Shown here: positions 26,201 to 39,304 of the stretch, piece by piece
Layout: the number at the start of each line of letters is the position of its first letter
How positions within the stretch are numbered: the first letter of the stretch is position 1
DNA from: Kosakonia sp. H02
GTDB taxonomy: Bacteria > Pseudomonadota > Gammaproteobacteria > Enterobacterales > Enterobacteriaceae
Direction of reading: 5' to 3'
Assembly (NCBI GenBank): GCA_030704225.1
Contig: CP131915.1
Location: forward strand, 2,542,001 to 2,606,000
DNA: 64,000 nt
Translations under genes and position numbers: made by a program
The notes under the pieces: model-generated
Seen by the model: only the letters and a program-made list of their open reading frames with translations
Told to the model about the DNA's origin: nothing
Database searches by the model: none

Positions 26201-26569
26201 CTATCGAAAATGCGACCAAAGAAGCGAGATCCAGGTGAACAGCGCCAGTAGAATTGCCATCAGTACCGCCGCCGAGCCCATATCTTTCGCGCGGCCAGAA
26301 AGCTCATGGAATTCAGAGCCGATACGATCAACCACCGCTTCGATGGCGCTATTGAGGATTTCAACAATCATCACCAGCGTGACCGAGCCAATAAGCAGGA
26401 CGCGCGTCATGGTATCAATATCCAAAAAACCAGCAATAATGATTGCCAGAATTACTGCCACCCCTTCCTGTCGAAAGGCGGCTTCATTGATCCATGCAGC
26501 GCGAATTCCTTTCCAGGAATATCCCGCGGCTTTAATGATCCGGATTAAACCGGTGGTATTATTGGCCAT
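26201..26569 (-). CDS. dgkA: Diacylglycerol kinase
   Basis: A 122-residue, three-helix inner-membrane enzyme that turns diacylglycerol from the MDO cycle back into phosphatidate. The conserved core EILNSAIEAVVDRIGSEFHELSGRAKDMGSAAV with the catalytic glutamates is intact. Divergent from plsB, another phospholipid gene. Confidence 0.96.
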   Translation of the reverse strand: MANNTTGLIRIIKAAGYSWKGIRAAWINEAAFRQEGVAVILAIIIAGFLDIDTMTRVLLIGSVTLVMIVEILNSAIEAVVDRIGSEFHELSGRAKDMGSAAVLMAILLALFTWISLLWSHFR

Positions 26570-26698
26570 TAAAAGAACCTTTTTACGTAATAAGCGTCAA
26601 TGAGTGGGTGAGCGCGCAGCGGTACAACAGAAATTGTGTGCGCTTTCTGATATTCTTGCGGCGCAATGGCACTATTAACCAGAGGCTTTACATCCTTT

Positions 26699-29122
26699 AT
26701 GTCCGGCTGGCCACGAATTTACTACAAATTACTGAACTTACCATTAAGCGTGCTGGTAAAAAGTAAATCGATCCCCGCAGAACCTGCACAGGAACTGGGT
26801 CTCGATACATCACGTCCTATTATGTACGTGCTGCCTTACAACTCAAAGGCAGACTTATTGACTTTGCGCGCCCAATGTCTGGCACATGAATTGCCCGACC
26901 CTATGGAACCATTGGAAATCGACGGCACACTGCTGCCGCGTTACGTGTTTATCCACGGCGGTCCGCGTGTTTTCACTTATTACACGCCGAAAGAAGAGTC
27001 GATAAAACTGTTCCACGACTACCTGGATTTGCACCGCAGCCATCCGGATCTGGATGTGCAAATGGTGCCGGTGTCGGTCATGTTTGGCCGCTCACCGGGG
27101 CGTGAAAAAGGCGAAATCAACCCGCCTTTGCGTATGCTCAACGGCATCCAAAAGTTCTTTGCTGTCTCCTGGCTTGGCCGCGACAGCTTTGTGCGCTTCT
27201 CTCCGCCGGTTTCGCTGCGCCGCATGGCAACCGAGCACGGCACTGATAAAATTATTGCGCAAAAACTGGCACGCGTGGCGCGTATGCACTTCGCCCGCCA
27301 GCGTCTGGCCGCCGTTGGCCCGCGTCTGCCGGCACGTCAGGATCTGTTCAATAAGCTGCTGTCGTCCAAAGCGATTGCTCGCGCGGTCGAAGACGAAGCG
27401 CGCAGTAAAAAAATCTCCCATGATAAAGCGCAGCAAAACGCTATCGCTCTGATGGAAGAGATTGCCGCTAACTTCTCCTACGAAATGATTCGTCTGACCG
27501 ACCGTATCCTCGGCTTTACGTGGAACCGTCTCTATCAGGGCATCAACGTACATAATGCAGAGCGCGTGCGGCAGTTGGCCCATGATGGCCACGAAATTGT
27601 CTATGTGCCCTGCCACCGCAGCCATATGGACTATTTACTGCTTTCGTATGTGCTCTATCACCAGGGGCTGGTGCCGCCGCACATTGCGGCCGGCATCAAT
27701 CTGAATTTCTGGCCGGCAGGGCCGATTTTCCGCCGCCTGGGGGCGTTCTTTATTCGCCGTACCTTTAAAGGCAACAAGCTCTATTCCACGGTGTTCCGTG
27801 AATATCTGGGCGAGTTGTTCAGCCGCGGTTATTCGGTGGAGTATTTCGTCGAGGGCGGTCGTTCCCGCACCGGACGTTTGCTGGATCCGAAAACCGGTAC
27901 GCTGTCGATGACCATCCAGGCAATGCTGCGCGGCGGTACGCGCCCCATCACGCTGGTGCCGATTTATATCGGCTATGAGCACGTGATGGAGGTCGGCACT
28001 TACGCGAAAGAGCTGCGCGGTGCGACGAAAGAGAAAGAAAGTTTGTGGCAGATGCTGCGCGGCCTGAGCAAGCTGCGCAATCTGGGTCAGGGTTATGTGA
28101 ACTTCGGTGAGCCTATCCCGCTGGTGAACTACCTTAACCACAACGTGCCGGAGTGGCGCGAATCGATCGATCCGATTGAAGCCATTCGCCCGGCATGGCT
28201 GACGCCGACCGTGAACACTATCGCCGCCGACCTGATGGTGCGCATTAATAACGCCGGTGCAGCGAATGCGATGAACCTGTGTTGTACGGCATTATTAGCC
28301 TCGCGCCAGCGTTCACTGACTCGCGAGCAACTGACCGAACAGCTTAATTGCTACCTCGATTTGATGCGTAACGTGCCCTACTCCCCGGATTCGACGGCAC
28401 CGTCCGCCAGCGCGGCGGAGCTCATCAATCACGCGTTGCAGATGAACAAGTTCGAGGTCGAGAAAGACACCATTGGCGATATCATCATTCTGCCGCGCGA
28501 GCAGGCGGTACTGATGACCTATTACCGCAACAATATTGCGCACATGTTGATGCTGCCGTCGCTGGTAGCGGCAATTGTGGCTCAGCATCGCACGATCTCC
28601 CGAAGTGAGATCCTGCGCCACGTTGAGTTGCTCTATCCGATGTTGAAAGCCGAGCTATTCCTGCGTTGGGAAAAAGCAGAGCTGGCAGAGGTGCTGGAGA
28701 ACCTGACGCAAGAGTTGCTGCGCCAGGGGCTAATCACCCTGAAAGAGGATCGCCTGAGCATCAATCCGGCGCACTCGCGCACATTGCAATTGCTGGCGGC
28801 AGGCGCGCGCGAAACATTGCAGCGTTACGCCATTACCTTCTGGCTACTGAGCGCGAACCCATCGATGAACCGCAGCACGCTGGAGAAAGAGAGCCGCACG
28901 CTGGCTCAGCGTTTGTCGGTGCTGCACGGTATTAACGCGCCGGAGTTCTTCGATAAAGCCGTATTCAGTACGCTGGTGCTGACGCTGCGCGATGAAGGTT
29001 ATATCAGCGATACCGGCGATGCCGATCCATCGCGGACGTTAAGCGTATATCAAATGCTGGCAGAGTTGATGACGTCAGATGTGCGTTTAACGATTGAGAG
29101 CGCAACGCAACCAGAAGCGTGA
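26699..29122 (+). CDS. plsB: Glycerol-3-phosphate acyltransferase
   Basis: PlsB makes lysophosphatidate, the first committed step of phospholipid synthesis, at the inner membrane. From the ATG at 26699 the protein has 807 residues as in E. coli. Acyltransferase motifs are visible: [13 protein letters not shown] (block I), [27 protein letters not shown] (block III) and [13 protein letters not shown]. An ATG at 26666 would add 11 residues ([11 protein letters not shown]); the better distance for the AGAGG site is not decisive, so the start has some doubt. Confidence 0.96.
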   Translation: MSGWPRIYYKLLNLPLSVLVKSKSIPAEPAQELGLDTSRPIMYVLPYNSKADLLTLRAQCLAHELPDPMEPLEIDGTLLPRYVFIHGGPRVFTYYTPKEESIKLFHDYLDLHRSHPDLDVQMVPVSVMFGRSPGREKGEINPPLRMLNGIQKFFAVSWLGRDSFVRFSPPVSLRRMATEHGTDKIIAQKLARVARMHFARQRLAAVGPRLPARQDLFNKLLSSKAIARAVEDEARSKKISHDKAQQNAIALMEEIAANFSYEMIRLTDRILGFTWNRLYQGINVHNAERVRQLAHDGHEIVYVPCHRSHMDYLLLSYVLYHQGLVPPHIAAGINLNFWPAGPIFRRLGAFFIRRTFKGNKLYSTVFREYLGELFSRGYSVEYFVEGGRSRTGRLLDPKTGTLSMTIQAMLRGGTRPITLVPIYIGYEHVMEVGTYAKELRGATKEKESLWQMLRGLSKLRNLGQGYVNFGEPIPLVNYLNHNVPEWRESIDPIEAIRPAWLTPTVNTIAADLMVRINNAGAANAMNLCCTALLASRQRSLTREQLTEQLNCYLDLMRNVPYSPDSTAPSASAAELINHALQMNKFEVEKDTIGDIIILPREQAVLMTYYRNNIAHMLMLPSLVAAIVAQHRTISRSEILRHVELLYPMLKAELFLRWEKAELAEVLENLTQELLRQGLITLKEDRLSINPAHSRTLQLLAAGARETLQRYAITFWLLSANPSMNRSTLEKESRTLAQRLSVLHGINAPEFFDKAVFSTLVLTLRDEGYISDTGDADPSRTLSVYQMLAELMTSDVRLTIESATQPEA

Positions 29123-29128
29123 TGTTGT

Positions 29129-29160
29129 ATTTCCCCTCTCCCAGAAGGGAGAGGGGAAAA
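29129..29160. terminator. Bidirectional terminator plsB / ubiA
   Basis: TTCCCCTCTCCC-AGAA-GGGAGAGGGGAA forms a long stem at 29131-29158 with A+T flanks on both sides, between two convergent genes. Confidence 0.88.
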
Positions 29161-29169
29161 TGTGAAATA

Positions 29170-30039
29170 TCAATGCAAATAACTCAACGCCAGCCCTAAA
29201 AACAGCACCAGCCCAACGTAGTTGTTGTTCATAAACGCTTTAAAGCAGGCGTCGCGTTCACGTTTCGCTATCAACACCTGCTGGTAAACAAACAGCGCAC
29301 CCGCCACCAGCACGGTTGTGTAATAGATCCACCCTAACCCGCTCAGCCAGCCGATAGCAGCCATCAGCGCCATCACCGCAACCTGCAAAATGCCGATAAT
29401 CAGCTTGTCGTAACGACCAAACAAAATCGCCGTCGACTTGATGCCAATCTTCACATCATCATCGCGGTCAACCATCGCGTACTGCGTATCGTAAGCCACC
29501 GCCCACAAAATATTGGCGAGGAACATAATCCAGCAGCTCAGCGGCACCGTTTCGCTCACGGCGGCAAACGCCATTGGAATCGACCAGCCAAACGCCGCCC
29601 CCAGCACCACCTGCGGCAGATGGGTGTAGCGCTTCATAAACGGGTACACCCAGGCCAGCGCCAGCGCGGCAACCGAGAGCAGAATGGTCATTACATTGAG
29701 CGTAAGCACCAGTGCGAACGCCAGCAGCACCAGCACGACAAACAGCGCCCGCGCCTCGTTTTCTGTTACGGCACCGCTGGGCAACGGGCGATTCGCCGTG
29801 CGCTTAACGTGACCATCAAATTTACGATCGGCGTAATCATTGACCACGCAACCGGCGGCGCGCATCAGCCATACGCCCGCAACAAACACCAACAAAATCC
29901 ATAACGGCGGCACACCAGGCGTTGCTACCCACAATGCCCACAATGTTGGCCACAGCAACAACAGCGCACCAATCGGTTTGTCCGTACGCATTAGCCGATG
30001 AAAAGCTAATAGCTTAGTCTGCGTGAGACTCCACTCCAT
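29170..30039 (-). CDS. ubiA: 4-hydroxybenzoate octaprenyltransferase
   Basis: Membrane prenyltransferase that joins the octaprenyl tail to 4-hydroxybenzoate for ubiquinone. 289 residues, about nine membrane helices. Both Asp-rich prenyl-diphosphate motifs are present: NDYADRKFD and [12 protein letters not shown]. It follows ubiC by 12 bases in the usual ubiCA operon. Confidence 0.97.
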   Translation of the reverse strand: MEWSLTQTKLLAFHRLMRTDKPIGALLLLWPTLWALWVATPGVPPLWILLVFVAGVWLMRAAGCVVNDYADRKFDGHVKRTANRPLPSGAVTENEARALFVVLVLLAFALVLTLNVMTILLSVAALALAWVYPFMKRYTHLPQVVLGAAFGWSIPMAFAAVSETVPLSCWIMFLANILWAVAYDTQYAMVDRDDDVKIGIKSTAILFGRYDKLIIGILQVAVMALMAAIGWLSGLGWIYYTTVLVAGALFVYQQVLIAKRERDACFKAFMNNNYVGLVLFLGLALSYLH

Positions 30040-30051
30040 TTTGTATTCCTC

Positions 30052-30549
30052 TTAGTACAGCGGTGACGCGGGTAAAAACAGTTCGGTCAGCATCAGCGGT
30101 TTTCCGCCCAGTCGCAGACGAGAACGGCGTCCCCATAACTGCTCATGACGTCCAATTTCAATAAAGTCACGCGTAAGTGTAGAAGAGGTAAAAAGATATC
30201 GCCCCAGCGGCGTTTTTCCCAGCTTTTGCAGCGCCAGCTCAGGGCCGCTGAGCGTCGATTCCGGCACCACGGTGCGCCCGGCAAGCCAGGGTACGCCGTC
30301 TGCGCAAAGTATGATTTCACGCAGCCAGTAACGCGCTTCATCCGGCAGCAGATCGCGCTCTTGCGCAATCTCATCTGGCGTAACAAAGCCCTCGCGAATT
30401 AAGGTGACGGTGATTTTTTTGCCCTGTTGCTCAAAACGTTGGGTCATTGAATCTTCCAGCAACAGCCAGTCCAGCAGTTGCGGCTCCAGCGCGGGAATTG
30501 CTTCTAAATAGCGCAGCGCACGCAATTGCGTAAGCGCAGGATGTGACAT
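30052..30549 (-). CDS. ubiC: Chorismate lyase
   Basis: Cytoplasmic enzyme that splits chorismate into 4-hydroxybenzoate and pyruvate, feeding UbiA. 165 residues, same length as E. coli UbiC; conserved [13 protein letters not shown] and [12 protein letters not shown] segments and the terminal [14 protein letters not shown] are seen. Confidence 0.95.
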   Translation of the reverse strand: MSHPALTQLRALRYLEAIPALEPQLLDWLLLEDSMTQRFEQQGKKITVTLIREGFVTPDEIAQERDLLPDEARYWLREIILCADGVPWLAGRTVVPESTLSGPELALQKLGKTPLGRYLFTSSTLTRDFIEIGRHEQLWGRRSRLRLGGKPLMLTELFLPASPLY

Positions 30550-30670
30550 GCCTTACTCTCCGGTACATAACGTAGCAATAGTGTATCGCAGAACGGGCGG
30601 GCGGGTGGCGGGAAAACGTCAGACAGTTTTCATCGATGCAACAGATACGCAACAGCGCGCATCTGCACCG

Positions 30671-30699
30671 GAAAAAAAGGTGCGTCAGGCGACGCACCA
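30671..30699 (-). terminator. Rho-independent terminator of malM
   Basis: On the minus strand GGTGCGTC (30698-30691) pairs with GACGCACC (30686-30679) and is followed by seven U residues (30678-30672). Ends the malK-lamB-malM operon. Confidence 0.9.
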
Positions 30700-30731
30700 G
30701 TTACTGCAAATATCAACATTGCGGGGAGGAA

Positions 30732-31670
30732 TCACCCCTTGCCTTTTACACTGCTGATAAAAGTGGCACGGGCAGTTTTCGACCCGAGACGTTCTGCTTC
30801 ATTTAGTAATTTCAGAGCCTTATCAATGTCACCTTTGTCAGCGGCTTCCTTAATCGCACGGTTAAAATAGCTCTCCGTATCGTTGAGCATCGGCTCGCTT
30901 TTTGCCGCTGGCGCTGGAGCAGGCGCGGCAACCGCAGGTTGCGCACTGTACGTCGGCGCGGCGGTGTTGCCCACCGTTACCGTGCTCGGGGCAGAAGAAC
31001 CAAACAACGGACCCACCAGCACGCTGGAGCCGCTGCTGTTTTTCACTTTCAGATTCACTACGCCGTCCGCAATATGGCGCGCAATGGGATCGGGGATGTC
31101 AGGGATCGCATTGCCCACGCCCTTCGCATAGGCCTTGGCCGGATCAAGCAGCGTGGTGGTTTTCTGCAAATCACTTTCGGTGGTGAACGCAAGGATATAG
31201 AGCTTCTGCTGGCCCAATGCCGGGGTCAGTCGCATTACACCTTCCAGCCGGTCGGCGTTTAACACGCCGGGTTCCTGGTAGGTAAAGTAGCTACTGGGGA
31301 AAAAGGCCGCAGGCGACATATTCTGATCAAAGACCAGCACGTTCGGCGCAAAAACGCCGGTGTTTTTATTCACATCGCTGGAGAGCGTCAGCGTGAGTTC
31401 ACCAATATTGGCCGGCACACTAAATGCGGCCACTGGCCCGGTAATGCCCGCGACGTTCAGATGTTGTCCGCCGGTCGCAAGCCGAACCGTCTGGGTTTTG
31501 GCTGTGTCGACAGGTGTCCAGGTGAGCTGTTGCAATGCTGATGTCGGAATCGACGGCGCTGCCGCCGTGTTCTGGGGCACGATATTCACATCAGCCAGCG
31601 TGATGCCCGGTGCGCTCGCCAGCAAGCCCGCGGAAAGACACAGAGCGATGAGACTTTTTTTCATTTTCAT
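30732..31670 (-). CDS. malM: Maltose operon periplasmic protein
   Basis: A 312-residue exported protein of the maltose regulon with no settled function. Signal peptide KKSLIALCLSAGLLASAPGITLA is followed by a conserved domain; the middle has an Ala/Pro-rich linker (QPAVAAPAPAPAAKSEP) slightly longer than in E. coli, and the C-terminus NEAERLGSKTARATFISSVKGKG is conserved. The ATG at 31670 matches E. coli MKMNKS; an ATG at 31679 is also in frame. Confidence 0.95.
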   Translation of the reverse strand: MKMKKSLIALCLSAGLLASAPGITLADVNIVPQNTAAAPSIPTSALQQLTWTPVDTAKTQTVRLATGGQHLNVAGITGPVAAFSVPANIGELTLTLSSDVNKNTGVFAPNVLVFDQNMSPAAFFPSSYFTYQEPGVLNADRLEGVMRLTPALGQQKLYILAFTTESDLQKTTTLLDPAKAYAKGVGNAIPDIPDPIARHIADGVVNLKVKNSSGSSVLVGPLFGSSAPSTVTVGNTAAPTYSAQPAVAAPAPAPAAKSEPMLNDTESYFNRAIKEAADKGDIDKALKLLNEAERLGSKTARATFISSVKGKG

Positions 31671-31731
31671 TGTTATCACCTTCAGGATGCAAAACAGCGG
31701 TGGCCAGGCAATAGCGCGCTGTTTGTAAGAA

Positions 31732-31756
31732 TCAGAGGGGCTTGCGCCCCTCTTTT
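31732..31756 (-). terminator. Hairpin between lamB and malM
   Basis: AGAGGGGC-TTGC-GCCCCTCT (31734-31753) forms a strong stem in the lamB-malM gap. The U run is on the opposite strand's side, so it likely protects lamB mRNA or partly reduces malM reading. Confidence 0.6.
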
Positions 31757-31775
31757 GATTATGCGAGTGAAGCCC

Positions 31776-33161
<1,386 letters not shown>

Positions 33162-33201
33162 TTAGCCCTTAAAAGAGCGGGTGCAGTTTTTTTGGGGTAC
33201 G

Positions 33202-34311
33202 CTAAACGCCAGGTTCTTGATGCAACCGACGGCAGGCGGTGCCATCCTCACGGAACAGATGGCAACGCTCCGGCGGTAAGCCGATAGCGAATGTGGCACC
33301 CTCTTCTACCAGCACCACGTCGTTCTGGCGGTAAACCAGGTTCTGACGTATTGCCGGGATCTGGATATGAATTTGTGTTTCGTGACCAAGCTGCTCGACG
33401 ACCTGCACGTCCCCTTCCAGCGTGACATCGGCGATGTTGCTTGGCAGCAGATGCTCCGGGCGAATACCCAACGACATATTCGCGCCGACCTGCACATTGG
33501 CGCTGTCCACCGGGAGCCACACCCGCTGGCGGTTGGGCAGCTCAACCTGCACCTGTTCAATGGCTGTGGCGGTCACTTTTACCGGCAGGAAGTTCATCTT
33601 CGGCGAACCGATAAACCCGGCGACAAAACGGTCAGCCGGATAGTGATAAAGCTCCAGCGGCTTGCCGACCTGCGCCACGCGCCCGGCGTCCAGCACCACG
33701 ATTTTGTCGGCCAGCGTCATTGCTTCGACCTGATCGTGGGTGACGTAAATCATCGTGCGGCCCAGGCGCTTGTGCAGGCGGGAGATCTCAATACGCATCT
33801 GCACGCGCAGGGCGGCATCCAGGTTGGAGAGCGGTTCATCAAGCAGGAAGACGCGGGGTTCGGCCACCAGCGTGCGGCCAATTGCCACGCGCTGGCGCTG
33901 TCCACCGGAGAGCGCTTTTGGTTTACGCTCCAGCAAGTGCGCCAGTTGCAGCACTTCTGCCACCTGCGTCACGCGCGATTTGATCAGATCTTTTTTCGCG
34001 CCCGCGAGCTTCAGGCCGAAAGACATGTTTTCCGCCACCGACAAATGCGGATAGAGCGCATAGGACTGGAACACCATGCCGACACCGCGTTCGGCAGGGG
34101 GAACATCGTTCATGCGGGTATCGCCAATCAGCAAATCCCCGCTGGTTATCGTTTCCAGCCCGGCAATCATGCGCAGCAGCGTCGACTTACCGCAGCCTGA
34201 CGGGCCGACAAACACCACGAACTCCCCTTCGTGGATGTCGAGACTGATGTCTTTCGACACCACTACATCGCCCCAGGCTTTCGTTACATTACGCAGCGTT
34301 ACGCTCGCCAT
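33202..34311 (-). CDS. malK: Maltose/maltodextrin import ATPase
   Basis: ATPase of the MalFGK2 importer, which also holds MalT inactive when idle. 369 residues: Walker [10 protein letters not shown], signature LSGGQRQR, Walker B VFLLDEP, H-loop VTHDQ, then the regulatory OB-fold domain (from about 240) with [12 protein letters not shown]. First gene of malK-lamB-malM, divergent from malEFG. Confidence 0.97.
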   Translation of the reverse strand: MASVTLRNVTKAWGDVVVSKDISLDIHEGEFVVFVGPSGCGKSTLLRMIAGLETITSGDLLIGDTRMNDVPPAERGVGMVFQSYALYPHLSVAENMSFGLKLAGAKKDLIKSRVTQVAEVLQLAHLLERKPKALSGGQRQRVAIGRTLVAEPRVFLLDEPLSNLDAALRVQMRIEISRLHKRLGRTMIYVTHDQVEAMTLADKIVVLDAGRVAQVGKPLELYHYPADRFVAGFIGSPKMNFLPVKVTATAIEQVQVELPNRQRVWLPVDSANVQVGANMSLGIRPEHLLPSNIADVTLEGDVQVVEQLGHETQIHIQIPAIRQNLVYRQNDVVLVEEGATFAIGLPPERCHLFREDGTACRRLHQEPGV

Positions 34312-35871
<1,560 letters not shown>

Positions 35872-35882
35872 AAACGTGAGTG

Positions 35883-35906
35883 CCTTATCACATCTGGCGA
35901 TAAGGA
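35883..35906 (+). other. Small hairpin after malE
   Basis: CCTTATC (35883-35889) pairs with GATAAGG (35899-35905). It precedes the ERIC element and may act with it to protect the malE 3' end. Confidence 0.5.
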
Positions 35907-35921
35907 TAATTGGACAAGTTG

Positions 35922-36045
35922 TTCACACTTCAGCATTCACGTTGCATCGCGGCGGCAAGGCTGTGTATCCCCAGGAGTTTACATAAGTAAATGACTGGGG
36001 TGCGCAGCCGTAGCCAACAAAGAGGCAGCGTGAAGGATGGAGTGT
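35922..36045. repeat. ERIC element in the malE-malF gap
   Basis: Contains TATCCCCAGGAGTTTACATAAGTAAATGACTGGGG (35966-36000), an ERIC core, with the outer arms GCGGCGGCAAGGC and GCAGCGTGAAGGATGG. It ends about 16 bases before malF's start. In E. coli the same gap holds REP sequences known to stabilise malE mRNA. Confidence 0.9.
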
Positions 36046-36060
36046 AAAGAGGAAATCCCC

Positions 36061-37605
36061 ATGGATGTTGTAAGAAAACGCCACTGGTGGCAAAGCTCAA
36101 AAGTCGCATGGGCAGCCATCGCGCTAATCGGGCTATTAGTGGCTTACCTTGTCGTCATGATGTATGCCCAGGGGGAATACCTTTTTGCCATCACCACGCT
36201 CGTCCTCAGTTCGGCGGGCCTCTATATTTTCGCCAACCGCAAGGCCTACGCCTGGCGGTATGTTTACCCTGGCGTGGCGGGCATGGGCCTGTTTGTTTTG
36301 TTCCCGTTGATTTGCACCATCGCCATCGCCTTTACCAACTACAGCAGCACCAACCAATTGACCCAGGAGCGCGCGCAGCAGGTGTTGCTCGATAGGGCTT
36401 ACCAGGCAGGAAAAGCTTATAACTTCGGGCTTTATCCGTCAGGAGATGCCTGGCAACTGGCGCTGACGGACGGCGAGAGTGGCAAACATTATCTCTCCGA
36501 CGCCTTCAAGCCCGGCGGCGAACAACAACTGACTTTAAAAGAGGTCGATGCCCTGCCCGCAGGCGAGCGCGCGAACCTGCGTGTGATTACGCAAAACCGC
36601 CAGGCGCTGAACCAGCTCACCGCCATTTTGCCGGATGAGAGCAAAGTCGCCATGAGTTCGCTGCGTCAGTTCTCCGGCACGCGTCCGCTGTATCAGGTGG
36701 AGCAAGACGGCACGCTACTCAATAACCAGAGCGGCGCAAAATATCGCGCAAATAATGAGATTGGCTTCTTCCAGGCGATTAACGCCGACGGCAGTTGGGG
36801 CAGTGAAAAACTGAGCCCCGGTTATACCGTGACCATCGGCTGGGATAACTTCACCCGCGTTTTCACCGATGAAGGCATCCAGAAGCCGTTTATCGCGATT
36901 TTTATCTGGACGGTGGTTTTCTCGGTGCTCACCGTCGTGCTCACCGTGGCCGTCGGCATGGTGCTGGCCTGCGTGGTGCAGTGGGAATCACTCAAAGGCA
37001 AAGCGATTTATCGTGTGCTGCTGATCCTGCCCTATGCGGTGCCGTCGTTTATCTCGATCCTGATTTTCAAAGGCTTGTTTAACCAGAGCTTCGGTGAGAT
37101 CAACATGATGTTGAGCGCGCTGTTTGGCATCAAACCGGCCTGGTTTAGCGATCCGACAACTGCCCGGGCGATGATCGTGATCGTCAACACCTGGCTCGGT
37201 TATCCCTACATGATGATCCTCTGCATGGGGCTGCTGAAAGCGATCCCTGACGATCTGTATGAGGCATCGGCGATGGACGGCGCAGGGCCGTTGCAAAACT
37301 TTTTCCGCATTACTTTCCCGCTGCTGATCAAGCCGCTGACGCCGCTGATGATCGCGAGCTTCGCCTTTAACTTTAATAACTTCGTGCTGATCCAGTTGCT
37401 GACCAACGGCGGGCCGGATCGCATCGGCACCACCACGCCAGCGGGCTACACCGACCTGCTGGTGAGCTACACCTACCGCATCGCCTTTGAAGGCGGTGGC
37501 GGTCAGGACTTCGGGCTTGCTGCCGCCATCGCCACGCTGATTTTCCTGCTGGTAGGCGCGCTGGCTATCGTCAACCTGAAAGCCACGCGCATGAAATTCG
37601 ATTAA
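36061..37605 (+). CDS. malF: Maltose transporter permease MalF
   Basis: Inner-membrane permease with eight helices and the large periplasmic P2 loop (about residues 90-275) that contacts MalE. 514 residues as in E. coli. The coupling loop [22 protein letters not shown] is intact. ATG at 36061 follows GAGGAAA; an upstream ATG at 36037 lies in the ERIC element and is not used. Confidence 0.97.
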   Translation: MDVVRKRHWWQSSKVAWAAIALIGLLVAYLVVMMYAQGEYLFAITTLVLSSAGLYIFANRKAYAWRYVYPGVAGMGLFVLFPLICTIAIAFTNYSSTNQLTQERAQQVLLDRAYQAGKAYNFGLYPSGDAWQLALTDGESGKHYLSDAFKPGGEQQLTLKEVDALPAGERANLRVITQNRQALNQLTAILPDESKVAMSSLRQFSGTRPLYQVEQDGTLLNNQSGAKYRANNEIGFFQAINADGSWGSEKLSPGYTVTIGWDNFTRVFTDEGIQKPFIAIFIWTVVFSVLTVVLTVAVGMVLACVVQWESLKGKAIYRVLLILPYAVPSFISILIFKGLFNQSFGEINMMLSALFGIKPAWFSDPTTARAMIVIVNTWLGYPYMMILCMGLLKAIPDDLYEASAMDGAGPLQNFFRITFPLLIKPLTPLMIASFAFNFNNFVLIQLLTNGGPDRIGTTTPAGYTDLLVSYTYRIAFEGGGGQDFGLAAAIATLIFLLVGALAIVNLKATRMKFD

Positions 37606-37619
37606 GGAGGACGAAAATT

Positions 37620-38510
37620 ATGGCAATGGTGCAGGCAAAATCGCAAAAGCTGCGGCTGTTTATCACCCACGCATTACTGCTGGTGTTTATCGCCGCGATT
37701 ATGTTCCCGCTGCTGATGGTGGTCGCCATTTCCCTGCGCGAAGGTAATTTCGCAACCGGCAGCTTAATTCCCGACACCATTTCGTGGGAGCACTGGCGGC
37801 TGGCGCTGGGCTTTAGCGTGGAACACGCCGACGGGCGCGTCACGCCGCCGCCGTTCCCGGTGCTGTTGTGGCTGTGGAACTCGGTGAAGATCGCCGGGAT
37901 CACCGCCGTGGGGATTGTCGCGCTCTCCACCACCTGCGCGTACGCCTTTGCCCGTATGCGTTTTCGCGGTAAAGCGACGCTGTTGAAAGGGATGCTGATT
38001 TTCCAGATGTTCCCGGCGGTGCTGTCGCTGGTGGCGTTGTACGCCTTGTTTGACAGGCTGGGCCAGTACATTCCGTTTATCGGGCTGAATACGCACGGCG
38101 GGGTGATCTTCGCCTATCTTGGCGGTATCGCGCTGCATGTCTGGACGATTAAAGGGTATTTCGAAACCATCGACAGTTCGCTGGAAGAAGCCGCGTCGCT
38201 GGATGGCGCGACGCCGTGGCAGGCGTTCCGCCTGGTGCTGCTGCCGCTGTCGGTGCCAATCCTGGCTGTGGTGTTTATTCTGTCGTTTATCGCCGCCATT
38301 ACCGAAGTGCCGGTCGCTTCACTGCTGTTGCGCGACGTGAACAGTTACACCCTGGCGGTCGGGATGCAGCAATATCTCAACCCGCAAAACTATTTGTGGG
38401 GCGATTTTGCCGCCGCGGCGGTGCTTTCCGCCATTCCGATTACGCTTGTATTCCTGCTTGCGCAGCGCTGGCTGGTTAACGGCCTGACCGCAGGTGGGGT
38501 GAAAGGTTAG
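37620..38510 (+). CDS. malG: Maltose transporter permease MalG
   Basis: Second permease subunit, 296 residues with six helices. Coupling loop [22 protein letters not shown] and the C-terminal tail [12 protein letters not shown] that enters the MalK dimer are conserved. AAGGAGG lies 8 bases before the ATG; the gene follows malF by 14 bases. Confidence 0.97.
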   Translation: MAMVQAKSQKLRLFITHALLLVFIAAIMFPLLMVVAISLREGNFATGSLIPDTISWEHWRLALGFSVEHADGRVTPPPFPVLLWLWNSVKIAGITAVGIVALSTTCAYAFARMRFRGKATLLKGMLIFQMFPAVLSLVALYALFDRLGQYIPFIGLNTHGGVIFAYLGGIALHVWTIKGYFETIDSSLEEAASLDGATPWQAFRLVLLPLSVPILAVVFILSFIAAITEVPVASLLLRDVNSYTLAVGMQQYLNPQNYLWGDFAAAAVLSAIPITLVFLLAQRWLVNGLTAGGVKG

Positions 38511-38525
38511 ATTTCATCGTTGTTT

Positions 38526-38652
38526 TCGCGCCCTAAATATTTCGGGTTAGAGCAAGGCGGCGACTGCACGAATCCCCGGGAGTTTACTGAAGTAAGTGAC
38601 TGGGGTGAGTAAAGGAAGCCAACACAGCTATCACCCGAAAGATGACGGGCGT
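38526..38652. repeat. ERIC element after malG
   Basis: A nearly full-length copy: left arm CCTAAATATTTCGGGTTAGAGCAAGGCGGC, core AATCCCCGGGAGTTTACTGAAGTAAGTGACTGGGGTGAG, right arm CACCCGAAAGATGACGGGCG. It lies in the 3' untranslated part of malG. Confidence 0.92.
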
Positions 38653-38698
38653 TGCCACTGCACCCTCAACTTGTATTAACCCTAACTTGTGAAGTCGT

Positions 38699-38728
38699 TG
38701 GCGGCCTGAACGGGCCGCCTTTTTTTTA
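38699..38728 (+). terminator. Rho-independent terminator of malEFG
   Basis: GGCGGCC-TGAACG-GGCCGCC (38700-38719) followed by eight T. The T run overlaps the psiE stop codon on the other strand. E. coli has xylE beyond malG; it is absent here. Confidence 0.9.
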
Positions 38729-39136
38729 TTCCCGTCTTAAGCGCTGCGAATTACACAGCCACAGGGTGATCACCAGCAGCAGGATCGCCGCCGAGTAGAT
38801 CAACACATCCATTGGCGCCTGATGATCGATGATGATCAACCGCACAATCGCGGTAATACCGATATAGACAAAATAGCGTAGCGGGAAATGCAGACCGGAC
38901 TGAAAGTACTTCACAATCAGGGCGATAAATTCGAAGTAGAGGAAATAGACCACCAAGCCTTCCACCAGCTCATATTTGCTGGTTTGTACCGGGGAGAACA
39001 GCACATCGGCCAGATGCAGCGTCTCTTTCCCCAGGAAAACAATCAGGATCACCCCCAGCGCCAGCAGGCCAAGGCTTAGCACGGTCTGCAAGATGGTCGA
39101 AATAAACTCAACGCGCGGACGAGTTAGCGACGTCAT
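38726..39136 (-). CDS. psiE: PsiE, phosphate-starvation-inducible membrane protein
   Basis: A 136-residue inner-membrane protein with about four helices, very close to E. coli PsiE ([19 protein letters not shown]). Induced by phosphate starvation through PhoB and repressed by cAMP-CRP in E. coli; molecular function unknown. A CRP-like site is seen upstream (39183-39198). Confidence 0.96.
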   Translation of the reverse strand: MTSLTRPRVEFISTILQTVLSLGLLALGVILIVFLGKETLHLADVLFSPVQTSKYELVEGLVVYFLYFEFIALIVKYFQSGLHFPLRYFVYIGITAIVRLIIIDHQAPMDVLIYSAAILLLVITLWLCNSQRLRRE

Positions 39137-39182
39137 AACAGCACCTCATTCTGTAGAAACAGCCTCCTGTATAGCTTAAAAA

Positions 39183-39198
39183 TGTGATCTGGATCTAC
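39183..39198 (-). promoter_or_regulatory. Possible CRP site upstream of psiE
   Basis: TGTGA-TCTGGA-TCTAC has one perfect CRP half-site and a degraded second. It is about 50 bases upstream of the psiE start, in line with known CRP control of psiE in E. coli. Confidence 0.5.
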
Positions 39199-39269
39199 TT
39201 TATTTTGTGTCCGCAAGTGATGGCATTCGTCGGTGAGTTTTTACAGAGAGCAGGCGCAGGCTTTAAAGA

Positions 39270-39299
39270 AAAACGCCCTTCCCGGGAGGAGAAGGGCGA
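39270..39299 (-). terminator. Rho-independent terminator of yjbEFGH
   Basis: On the minus strand CGCCCTT (39298-39292) pairs with AAGGGCG (39280-39274), followed by TTTTTC. It lies just past the yjbH stop. Confidence 0.88.
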
Positions 39300-39304
39300 A
39301 TGGA

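Noticed and set aside
26666..26698. Eleven-codon N-terminal extension of plsB
   Set aside because: Possible but not preferred: the 807-residue form from 26699 matches the E. coli protein; the ribosome-site spacing is not decisive.
36037..36060. Extended malF start eight codons upstream
   Set aside because: These codons belong to the edge of the ERIC element and its flank; GAGGAAA and alignment with MalF support the ATG at 36061.
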